Positions 1 through 6,876 of a DNA stretch of 9,211 nt are shown here, piece by piece (the first letter of the stretch is position 1; every line of letters starts with the position of its first letter). This stretch comes from an uncultured Selenomonas sp. (GTDB lineage Bacteria > Bacillota > Negativicutes > Selenomonadales > Selenomonadaceae): contig CALJPB010000211.1 in NCBI GenBank assembly GCA_937981305.1, forward strand, positions 1 through 9,211. Reading direction: 5' to 3'. The notes beneath the pieces were generated by a model. That model searched no databases. It was not told the DNA's origin and saw only the letters and a program-made list of their open reading frames with translations. Made by a program: the position numbers and the translations under genes.

Positions 1-258
1 CGCCTCGATGCAGCGAATGCCGCTGAAGCCCTCGTGAACGAGATCGGCAAGCGTCAGCGCCGCTCCCTTTTTCTCGCGTTCGAGGTCGAGAATCGTGGAG
101 GGGGCGATACGCCCGAGCAGGAGGCGAGTCGAGTCATTTTTCGGATCGCAGCCGATCTGGCAGACGCGCCGCCCCATCTGCGCAAACGCAGCCGACACAT
201 TCGCGGCGGTTGTGGATTTTCCGATGCCGCCCTTGCCATAGAACGCGATTTTTTTCAT
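1..258 (-). CDS. NifH-like iron protein (nitrogenase/DPOR-reductase superfamily), N-terminal part, cut by window edge
   Basis: First 86 codons of a NifH/BchL/CfbC-superfamily ATPase; the rest lies beyond the left edge. These proteins are homodimers that hydrolyse ATP and pass electrons from a [4Fe-4S] cluster to a NifDK-like partner. Visible: the P-loop GKGGIGKST at residues 8-16 and the Switch-I-like stretch [10 protein letters not shown] at 37-46, with the family's D-x-K-x-D spacing. Farther on, [17 protein letters not shown] (70-86) matches the region that in NifH precedes the GGPEPGVGCAGRG block. DSTR after the CDPK core looks more like NifH or the group IV (Nfl/CfbC) proteins than ChlL/BchL, which usually have DSTF. 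The cluster-ligand cysteines (about residues 97 and 132 in NifH) fall outside the window, so they cannot be checked. The ATG at 256-258 follows a full Shine-Dalgarno. Being in an operon with a tetrapyrrole chelatase points to a tetrapyrrole or other cofactor reductase rather than true nitrogen fixation; that is inference. Confidence 0.9.
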   Translation of the reverse strand, partial: MKKIAFYGKGGIGKSTTAANVSAAFAQMGRRVCQIGCDPKNDSTRLLLGRIAPSTILDLEREKKGAALTLADLVHEGFSGIRCIEA

Positions 259-270
259 GGGATCTCCTTA
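259..270 (-). promoter_or_regulatory. Ribosome binding site of the nifH-like gene, overlapping the stop codon of the binding-protein gene
   Basis: Read on the minus strand this is TAAGGAGATCCC followed by ATG. TAAGGAG is a seven-base match to the anti-Shine-Dalgarno complement, and its TAA is the stop codon of the upstream gene. The spacer between GGAG and ATG is 5 nt. A ribosome finishing the binding protein sits on the next initiation site, so the two genes are probably translationally coupled. Confidence 0.85.
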
Positions 271-1254
271 CTCCACGGCAGTGAGAAACTCGTGGCGCGA
301 CTGCTTGAAGTCGTCGCCGTAGAGAATCCACGCCGTCTCCTGAATACCATACACAATGTTCTGCGAGAGATTGTAGACGTAGCGCGCCCACGGATGCCCG
401 ATCTGCCGCTCCCGCACGGCGGTCATCTGTGCGAGCGATGGATCATCAAGATACTGCCGCCCGTAGTTCTCCTCATTCGTTGCGCCGTCCTCATAGCTCG
501 GGAAAAAGAGATAGTCCGGATTCGCCGCGACGAGCTGCTCCTTCGTCATCTCCTGCCCCATGCGGTTGCCTGCCGCCGCCTTGGCATTGATCGAATCCGT
601 ACAGCGGCAGAGCTCGTCAAAGGTGCAGCCCGCGCCGCCATAGTTGACCATGATCGAGATGAGCGCGATGCTCTTATGCTTCTTCTCCTCGGGCACCTGA
701 GCCACCTTCGCACGGATCTCGGCGAGCTTTTCCTCCATCATGCCGATGAGTTTCTCTCCGCGCTCTGTTTCGCCGACAGCCGCCGCATAGAGTCGGATAT
801 TATCGTGAATATCCTCTATTGTCGCAGCGGACTTGCAGACGAGAACCGGCACGTTCAGCTCGCGGATGGCATCGATGTTCTCACGCGGCATCCACGGTGT
901 CACGACAACGAGGTCCGGATGCAGTGCGGCAATCTGTTCGACGGACGGGCTGCGGGGGATGACCGTCGGAATCCGGTCACACACCCACGGGATATTCGTA
1001 TGCTCCCGATCGGCGAGAGATTCATTGATCGCCGCCATGCGCTCCGGCTCCACGAGACCGAGCATCAGCTCGTCCGTCCCCGCGCTGACCGTCAGGATGC
1101 GCTGCGGCTTGTGTGCAAACGTGACGACCGTGCCCTCCACGTCCGTGATTTGATAGCCGCCCGCCTGTTGCTCCGAGGAGTTTATGCAGCCACCAATCAA
1201 CAGCACGGCAAAAATCATCGTGAGAGCAGCGCATACGCGGATATGCCTTCTCAT
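268..1254 (-). CDS. Lipoprotein substrate-binding protein of an ABC importer (BtuF/FhuD/FepB-like fold)
   Basis: 328 aa. The N-terminus has basic residues (MRRHIR), a hydrophobic stretch (about 9-20) and a lipobox LIGGC with the acylated Cys at 23, so the mature protein should be membrane-anchored in the periplasm. The first lobe reads DVEGTVVTFAHKPQRILTV (38-56), the standard opening of the family (D..G..v....P.RIv). PSVEQIAALHPDLVVV (103-118) is the usual 'E.i..L.PDLVi' element, and a second such element, LVAANPDYLFF (241-251), lies in lobe two. Length fits the family. Members bind ferric siderophores, heme or cobalamin and hand them to FecCD-type permeases; none is in the window. Odd: a Cys-x5-Cys-x-Cys group (210, 216, 218) where relatives have a 'GG.N'-type segment. 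The ATG at 1254 overlaps the cobN stop (ATGA) and has GGAGG 7 nt upstream (1262-1266). Sitting between cobN and the NifH-like gene, it probably delivers the substrate or product of that pathway. The ligand is unknown. Confidence 0.88.
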   Translation of the reverse strand: MRRHIRVCAALTMIFAVLLIGGCINSSEQQAGGYQITDVEGTVVTFAHKPQRILTVSAGTDELMLGLVEPERMAAINESLADREHTNIPWVCDRIPTVIPRSPSVEQIAALHPDLVVVTPWMPRENIDAIRELNVPVLVCKSAATIEDIHDNIRLYAAAVGETERGEKLIGMMEEKLAEIRAKVAQVPEEKKHKSIALISIMVNYGGAGCTFDELCRCTDSINAKAAAGNRMGQEMTKEQLVAANPDYLFFPSYEDGATNEENYGRQYLDDPSLAQMTAVRERQIGHPWARYVYNLSQNIVYGIQETAWILYGDDFKQSRHEFLTAVE

Positions 1255-4200
1255 TGTGCGCCCTCCGCCCGTTCCTCAAGATCGCCCTCGATGGAGAGGT
1301 AGAGACTGCGCAGTTCGGCAAGCGTATCCTCGGATGCGTTCCACAGTCCGCGCTGCTGTGCCTCAAGCAAGACCTCCGCCATGCGGTGAAGAGCCCACGG
1401 ATTCACATCCTCCATCCACTCCTGCATCTCCGCATCCAGTACATATTTGCGCGCGTAGCCTTCGTACATCCAGTCCTTCATTATAGCACTCGTCGCATCC
1501 CATTGATAGCTGTGCGCGAGATAGTTCGCAAGATCTGCAGCGCCCTTGTAGCCGTGCCGCTTCATGCCCTCGATGAACTTTGGATTCATTGCCTCGCCGC
1601 GAAAGAGGCGTGCCGCCTCCTCTGCAACGCTGCGGAGGACGATGCGCTGACGGTCGCTCGAATCGCCCGTGTAGGAGCGCGGTGCCTTGCCCGTGAGTGC
1701 CCGCACGGTCGCAATCATGCCGCCGTGGTAGGCGTTGTAGTCATCCGAACTGAACATGTGCGTCTCACGCGTATCCTCGTTCTTGACTGTGACATCCAGC
1801 CCCGCCATACGCCGTTGAAAAAGTTCCGGGTCGTATCCGCGTGCAAGACCGTGACCGCCGTATGCGGTTCCCGAGAAGCGCGTATAGACCGCCGCCAGAT
1901 CGTCGAGGGTCTCCCATGCCTTCGATTCGAGCAGGTCACCGATGCCCGCACCATACGCACCCGGCGGGTCGCCAAAGATGCGTACGGAGGCACGTTCCCA
2001 TGCACTCTCCCGCTCCTCCCCATGCTCCTCGAGCCACGCGGTATCTGCGAGAACGTGCTTGCGCACATAGTTCTCCGCATCGCTCTCATCGAGATCGCGC
2101 ACCATGCGCACCGCCTCATCCACCCAGCGGATGGCGTTCGGAACAGCATCGCGAAAGAGCCCGCTGATGCGTGCCGTCACGTCGATACGCGGACGCTGCA
2201 GTTCTGCAATCGGGATGATCTCCAATCCGCAGACGCGCTGCGACGGACGCCGCCAGACGGGACGCACACCCATGAGATAGAAGAGCTCGGCGATGCACTG
2301 CCCATGACTGCGCATATTCGAGCCCGCCCAGAAGACGATGCCGACTGCCTCGGGGTAGCGTCCCTCATCGCTGATATACTGCTCGATGAGCGCGTCCCCC
2401 AGTTGTTTTCCGTACTCCCATGCGGCAGGGGTCGGCATACAGCGCGGGTCAAGGCCATAGAAATTCCGCCCCGTCGGCAGCACATCCACGCCGTTTGTCG
2501 TCGGCGCACCCGCAGGGCTCGGCTCGATGTATCTGCCCGTGAGTGCCCGCAGCGTCTCCGTGATCTCGCCCTCCGTGCGGCGCAGACGCGGCACCATATC
2601 CCCCGTGATCTCGCGCAGCGCATGGGCAAATGCGGCGCGCGCCTCCGCAGAGGATGCGGCAATAACAGGGAGCATCATCGCCCGCTCGACCGCCTCCTGC
2701 GCATAGTCATGAGCGCCGAGGAAGGAGATCAGCGCGCGCATCTCCGCCTCGACCGCATCCAGCTTTCTGCCGTAGGTCATGCCGTCCGATGTGATACGCT
2801 CGCTGTGCGTGAGCAGCTCCTCATAGTCATAGCCGAACTGCGCCGCAATCAGACGAACAAGGGATTTCTCCCCGCCGTGTTCCATCCGCACGAGCGCACA
2901 CAGGAAATCAACCATCCCATCGCCCTCGGGTGCACGGCCGAGGATGTGCAGACCCGTACGGATCTGCATATTCTTGATGTCGGTCACATAATTGTGAAGA
3001 GCGTCGGCATAGTCATCGAAATCTTCGCCTTCGTCAATCTCCCCGTCGAAATGACAGGCAGCCGCCTTTTCACGGACAATATCCCGCACAGCCTCGATGT
3101 TGTCCGGCTGTGCTGCACGGAAGTGGACGTACTCATCAAGTGCCTGTTCCAGTTCCTCGATTTCCTCGAATCCGCCCGCAAGCTGCATCGGCGGCGAGAG
3201 ATGACTGATGAGACACGCTGCCCCGCGCCGCTTTGCCTGAATCCCCTCCCCGACAATCGTGATCCAGTAGGGATAGATATCCGGCAGATCACCAAGCGAG
3301 ACATCCGGATAGCACGCATTCGAGAGCCCCGTCCCCTTGCCCGGCAGCCACTCAAGCGAGCCGTGTGTCCCGACGTGAATGACCGCGTCTGCCCGCCAGA
3401 TATCGCGCAGCCAATGATAGTAGCCGATGTAGTGATGTGTGGGCGCGGCATCGGGCGAGTGCAGGAGCTTGCCGGGATCCTCACCGAATCCGCGTGGCGG
3501 CTGCACCGTGATAAAGATATTTCCATTCAGCGTGCCCGGGACGAGGAGCGCACCGTCGTAATTGAACACATCCCCCGGAGCCTCTCCCCAGTCCCGCACA
3601 AGCTGCGTACGCACCTGCTCGGACAACTCCTTGAAGAACGCCCCGTACTGCGCCACCGTCAGCTGTCCGTCGGCAGCCTTTGCCTGCTCCACACTCATAA
3701 AGCGGCGGTCGTTCGTCGCGTGATCCGTCAGCAGCTTCATAAACGCCTTGCTGCTCTCAGGAATCTCATCCATGACATAGCCTGCGGCACGCATCGCCGT
3801 GAGCAGACGGAGCACGCTCTCGGGGGAGTCCAGTCCCGCCGCGCTGCCGATGTTTGAATTCGTCGGTGGATAGTTGTGGAAAACGATCGCAATCTTCTTC
3901 TCCGCGTTTGGCTTATGCCGCAGTGCCGCCCATTTCCGCGCCTTGCGTGCGATCCGCTCCATGCGCTCATCGAGGGCCGCATAGCTGATCTCTCCGCTCT
4001 CGTCGCGCACCTTCGCCGCGATCGGTACGGCGTGGACCACACCGTCAAACTCGGGCATGGCGACGCTCATGGAGACCTCCATCGGATCGAGCCCCGCCGG
4101 AGATTTCTCCCACTCCTCCCTCGGAGCGAGCACCGTGTACGCCTCTAGTACAGGAATGCCGAGCGCATAGAGATCCTCGATGCGCGTGCCGCCCGCCTTG

Positions 4201-4934
4201 ATGGAGAACTTCATCGTACTGATGATGACATCGACAAAGGGCTTCCCGTCCCTGCAAAAATATTTCTGAATCGCATCCATCAGCGTCGGAGACTCCACGC
4301 GCTCGTCCCGATACGAGTTCGAGAAGACGGCGATCGCATTCATCCCCGCCGCTTCGATGGCGCGGACGAGTGCCGCATGATAGGTAAAGTCTCCCGTAAT
4401 CCATTCCGAGCGGTAGAAGATCACGCCGACGGTCGGTCGTCTATCCTCGTAATGAGCAGTGAGATAGCCTGCAATGTCCTCGGGATCCCCCGCCCAGTCC
4501 GGATGATAGACACCGTTCCACGCGAGCGGACGCGGCGGCTCTGCTGTGCAGGCAAGTCCCCCGAACTCCCTGCCGAGCCAGTGGAAGAGATTGCGCATAT
4601 TCTCCTCGCCGTCGTAACGGAAATATGCCCATGCGGTCTGGATCTGTTCCTCCGAAAAGCCATACGTCACCTTGTCGTGCTCTGCGTTGTCCACGACGAT
4701 CAGATGCGGAATCCGATGCTTCTGTAAGAAGCGTGATGCCTTCTTCAGGAATTCATTATCAAGACCCGTCCCCATCCAAAGGAAGAGATGGAGATCCGCC
4801 GCCACATGCATTTCCTCCCAGCTGTCCATGCCGCTGACAGAACACACGCACACCTCGGGCTCTTCCATATACGCAGCGCATCGACGCGCAAGTACACGGA
4901 CACGCAGGATATTCGTATAGACTGTAATCTTCAT
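1251..4934 (-). CDS. cobN: CobN/ChlH-family chelatase large (porphyrin-binding) subunit
   Basis: 1227 aa, a normal length for CobN (ChlH/BchH are about the same). This subunit binds the tetrapyrrole and metal and is driven by an AAA+ I/D pair in the cytoplasm. Family blocks in order: NYPPTNSNIGSAAGLDSPES (354-373); the signature HVGTHGSLEWLPGKG (520-534), equivalent to HFGTHG.lEf.PGK in ChlH/CobN, with His520, His524 and Glu528 kept; LSPPMQLAGGFEEIEELEQ (579-597) and DEYVHF (600-605); LPTGRNFYGLDPR (819-831); PPGAYGAGI (990-998); FSSDDYNAYHGGM (1061-1073); and NPWALHRMAEVLLEA (1178-1192). No truncation or frameshift is seen. The ATG overlaps the end of chlD as ATGA, with only a purine-rich site (GGGAGAACGGAAGAAG) before it. 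CobN classically inserts Co2+ into hydrogenobyrinate diamide (aerobic B12 route), but no corrin-synthesis gene is present here and Negativicutes generally use the anaerobic route with CbiK/CbiX. A role in another chelation, or in metal removal as reported for the CobN-like HmuS of the Bacteroidota heme operon, is possible. The family call is firm; substrate and metal are unknown. Confidence 0.93.
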   Translation of the reverse strand: MKITVYTNILRVRVLARRCAAYMEEPEVCVCSVSGMDSWEEMHVAADLHLFLWMGTGLDNEFLKKASRFLQKHRIPHLIVVDNAEHDKVTYGFSEEQIQTAWAYFRYDGEENMRNLFHWLGREFGGLACTAEPPRPLAWNGVYHPDWAGDPEDIAGYLTAHYEDRRPTVGVIFYRSEWITGDFTYHAALVRAIEAAGMNAIAVFSNSYRDERVESPTLMDAIQKYFCRDGKPFVDVIISTMKFSIKAGGTRIEDLYALGIPVLEAYTVLAPREEWEKSPAGLDPMEVSMSVAMPEFDGVVHAVPIAAKVRDESGEISYAALDERMERIARKARKWAALRHKPNAEKKIAIVFHNYPPTNSNIGSAAGLDSPESVLRLLTAMRAAGYVMDEIPESSKAFMKLLTDHATNDRRFMSVEQAKAADGQLTVAQYGAFFKELSEQVRTQLVRDWGEAPGDVFNYDGALLVPGTLNGNIFITVQPPRGFGEDPGKLLHSPDAAPTHHYIGYYHWLRDIWRADAVIHVGTHGSLEWLPGKGTGLSNACYPDVSLGDLPDIYPYWITIVGEGIQAKRRGAACLISHLSPPMQLAGGFEEIEELEQALDEYVHFRAAQPDNIEAVRDIVREKAAACHFDGEIDEGEDFDDYADALHNYVTDIKNMQIRTGLHILGRAPEGDGMVDFLCALVRMEHGGEKSLVRLIAAQFGYDYEELLTHSERITSDGMTYGRKLDAVEAEMRALISFLGAHDYAQEAVERAMMLPVIAASSAEARAAFAHALREITGDMVPRLRRTEGEITETLRALTGRYIEPSPAGAPTTNGVDVLPTGRNFYGLDPRCMPTPAAWEYGKQLGDALIEQYISDEGRYPEAVGIVFWAGSNMRSHGQCIAELFYLMGVRPVWRRPSQRVCGLEIIPIAELQRPRIDVTARISGLFRDAVPNAIRWVDEAVRMVRDLDESDAENYVRKHVLADTAWLEEHGEERESAWERASVRIFGDPPGAYGAGIGDLLESKAWETLDDLAAVYTRFSGTAYGGHGLARGYDPELFQRRMAGLDVTVKNEDTRETHMFSSDDYNAYHGGMIATVRALTGKAPRSYTGDSSDRQRIVLRSVAEEAARLFRGEAMNPKFIEGMKRHGYKGAADLANYLAHSYQWDATSAIMKDWMYEGYARKYVLDAEMQEWMEDVNPWALHRMAEVLLEAQQRGLWNASEDTLAELRSLYLSIEGDLEERAEGAQ

Positions 4935-6856
4935 CTTCTTCCGTTCTCCCGATTCTGCATCCTACGGGATGCGCGGACAATCTCCAGTACGCCCTCCGCC
5001 GAGAGCCGTTCCAACGTATAATACTGCGCTGCCATCCGACGCGCAAGTTCCGGTGCAACACCGACGCGCGGAACGGAACGCTCCGTATCGAGGACAAGGG
5101 TAAGTGCCGCGGTCTCCGCGATCTCCTCGCCTGCACGCAGGGCGCGCTGCACGCCCGCATCTCCCTCTTTGGTATTTGTGCGTCCGTCTGTGACGAGGAC
5201 CAGCACCGTCTTCTCGCTGCCCTTGCGCTCCAATTCACGCAGTGTCCGATGTGCATGGGCGAGCCCCTCGGCAAGCGGCGTCCGCCCGCCCGTCGGCAGG
5301 TCGCGCAATGCTCTTTCCGCCAGCTCCACGCTGCGCGTCATCGGCAGCAGCGTCTCCGCACGCTCCCGCCGAAAGGCAATCAGCCCGACACAGTCACGCT
5401 TTTGGTATGCTTCTCGCAGAAGGGCAAGGATGGCCCCCTTCACCGTCCGCATGCGCTCACGTGTCCCCATCGACCCGCTTGCATCGACGAGAAATAGGAT
5501 GTGCGCCGCCGACCGCTTCGCACGCACCCAGACGCGCACATCCTCGGGACGGATCACAACCGCCTGCCCCCTTTTTCGTATGCGCTGATGCGGAGCTGCC
5601 GCACGCAGCGTAGCGGAGAGCGCAAGATCGATGCGAGCACCGCGCCGCGGCAACTCCGTACGCAGGCCACGCCCGTCCGCCGTATGAATCTGAATGATGT
5701 CACGCCTGCCGCTCTTCCCGCCCTGCGCTCGCATCGTCATGGAGAGAAGTGAGAGCCGTGCCATAACATTTTCGAGCGGAGCGGCAACGCGATCCTCATC
5801 CTCCGCACACGGCTCCTCCTCCGATGGAGGCGGGTCATCTGCTCCGTCCTGTGGTTCGTTCTCCTGCGTATGCTCCTGAGGAGGCTGTGCATCTCCATCG
5901 TTCTGCGGGGGAGGTGGTTCTTGCAGCTCATTGGGAAGATCATCCCGCTCCCGCTGCGGCACATTCCCCTCACGCGGAGGCGGCGGCTGCTGCTGCTCCT
6001 CCTCCTGCGGGCGGCTCATTCGATGCACGAGCACGAATACCGCAGCCTCCTCCACATCTGCGGGCATGACGAACGATCTGCCCGCAAGTGCCGCAATCGC
6101 GCGTGCCGCCTCGATGAGATAGAGCTCCGCACGGTTGCCGACACAATGCGCACGCGCAGCACAGGCAGCGGCAAAGTGCAGAATAGCGGACGGTGTCTCC
6201 ACACGCGGCAGCAAGTCACGTGCGCGGCAGACCATCGCTCCGAATGCCTCCTCCTGTGTACGGTACATCGCACAAAACGCTGACGGATCACGCTCGTATG
6301 CGATCGCACGCGCGACAATTGCGCGCCGCTGCGCCGTGTCCCCCTCCTCCTCCATCGTCACAAACATACCGAAAGAATCCAGCAGAGCCGAGCGGAGCGT
6401 GCCCTCTGCGGGATCCATTGTGCCGACAGGCGTATAGGAAACCTCCTCGGTGAACGACAGCCCATCCCGCTCAAGGCGAAAGAAGCCGTCTCCCGCGCAT
6501 TTCAGCACAGCGGTCAGAATGTCCTCCCGCAGGAGATTGACCTCGTCCATATAGAGAATGGTATCGTGCGCACGATGCAGCAGCCCGTGCCGCAGCTGCC
6601 GCTCCCCTTTTTGGAGTGCCGTCTCCATATCAATTGTGCCGAAGATCATGTCCTCCGAGGCTCCAAGCGGCAGCTCTATAATTTGTCCCGTCGGTGTAAA
6701 GGGTGCTGCTGCACGAACGAGAACAGACTTTGCCGTACCGCGTGTGCCGGAGATCAAAAGTCCGCCTGCACGTGGATTGACAAGTGCAATCGAAAGCGCG
6801 CGCCGTGCATGCTCCTGTCCGACAATGGCCGTCAACGGATAACGCGGGATATTCAA
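4931..6856 (-). CDS. chlD: ChlD/BchD-like chelatase subunit: AAA+ domain, acidic/Pro/Gln linker, VWA (integrin I) domain
   Basis: 641 aa from a TTG start. In Mg-chelatase-type enzymes the D subunit forms a two-ring AAA+ complex with subunit I and contacts the large subunit through its VWA domain. Domains: AAA+ (1 to about 280) with Walker A GTRGTAKS (37-44), Walker B ILYMDEVNLL (100-109), a sensor-1 region GTMDPAEG (145-152) and a lid helix around 240-260; a linker rich in E, Q, P and D (about 283-355); and a C-terminal VWA domain (about 450-630) with an intact MIDAS: DASGS (458-462), Thr526 in GGRTP, and Asp557 in VTDGR. Odd: where subunit I has LLDRF, this protein has LLDSF (Ser161), so the expected arginine finger is missing, and sensor-1 Asn is Asp148. 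The start was chosen because GGAGG lies 7 nt upstream. An ATG at 6916 would overlap chlI by about 40 nt and add residues unlike the family. The TTG lies 20 nt after the chlI stop; the gene ends in an ATGA overlap with cobN. Confidence 0.92.
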   Translation of the reverse strand: MNIPRYPLTAIVGQEHARRALSIALVNPRAGGLLISGTRGTAKSVLVRAAAPFTPTGQIIELPLGASEDMIFGTIDMETALQKGERQLRHGLLHRAHDTILYMDEVNLLREDILTAVLKCAGDGFFRLERDGLSFTEEVSYTPVGTMDPAEGTLRSALLDSFGMFVTMEEEGDTAQRRAIVARAIAYERDPSAFCAMYRTQEEAFGAMVCRARDLLPRVETPSAILHFAAACAARAHCVGNRAELYLIEAARAIAALAGRSFVMPADVEEAAVFVLVHRMSRPQEEEQQQPPPPREGNVPQRERDDLPNELQEPPPPQNDGDAQPPQEHTQENEPQDGADDPPPSEEEPCAEDEDRVAAPLENVMARLSLLSMTMRAQGGKSGRRDIIQIHTADGRGLRTELPRRGARIDLALSATLRAAAPHQRIRKRGQAVVIRPEDVRVWVRAKRSAAHILFLVDASGSMGTRERMRTVKGAILALLREAYQKRDCVGLIAFRRERAETLLPMTRSVELAERALRDLPTGGRTPLAEGLAHAHRTLRELERKGSEKTVLVLVTDGRTNTKEGDAGVQRALRAGEEIAETAALTLVLDTERSVPRVGVAPELARRMAAQYYTLERLSAEGVLEIVRASRRMQNRENGRR

Positions 6857-6863
6857 AATCTTT

Positions 6864-6868
6864 CCTCC
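6864..6868 (-). promoter_or_regulatory. Shine-Dalgarno deciding the TTG start of chlD
   Basis: On the minus strand GGAGG, then a 7-nt spacer (AAAGATT) and TTG at 6856-6854. It lies in the 20-nt gap after the chlI stop TAA (6879-6877). The protein from this TTG begins MNIPRYPLTAIVGQ, which lines up with the start of the neighbouring ChlI (YPFAAIVGQ). This supports the TTG over the upstream in-frame ATG. Confidence 0.8.
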
Positions 6869-6876
6869 GAAAAAAT

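Noticed and set aside
34..1302. 422-codon open frame on the plus strand opposite the binding-protein gene
   Set aside because: Antisense shadow; it runs across the nifH-like gene, the binding-protein gene and the end of cobN and shows no domain.
1688..2551. 18-base direct repeat TGCCCGTGAGTGCCCGCA at 1688-1705 and 2534-2551
   Set aside because: Both copies lie in cobN in the same frame and encode the same short peptide (RALTG). No flanking structure; most likely chance plus codon bias.
1254..3857. Very long open frame on the plus strand (867 codons) opposite cobN
   Set aside because: Antisense shadow of a GC-rich gene. The translation is rich in Arg, His and Cys without any recognisable domain, while the minus strand carries full CobN motifs.
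5957..6010. Low-complexity tract (Glu/Gln/Pro codons) as a possible repeat locus
   Set aside because: It is the start of the acidic/proline-rich linker normal between the AAA+ and VWA domains of ChlD proteins; the codons are mixed and not a clean tandem repeat.
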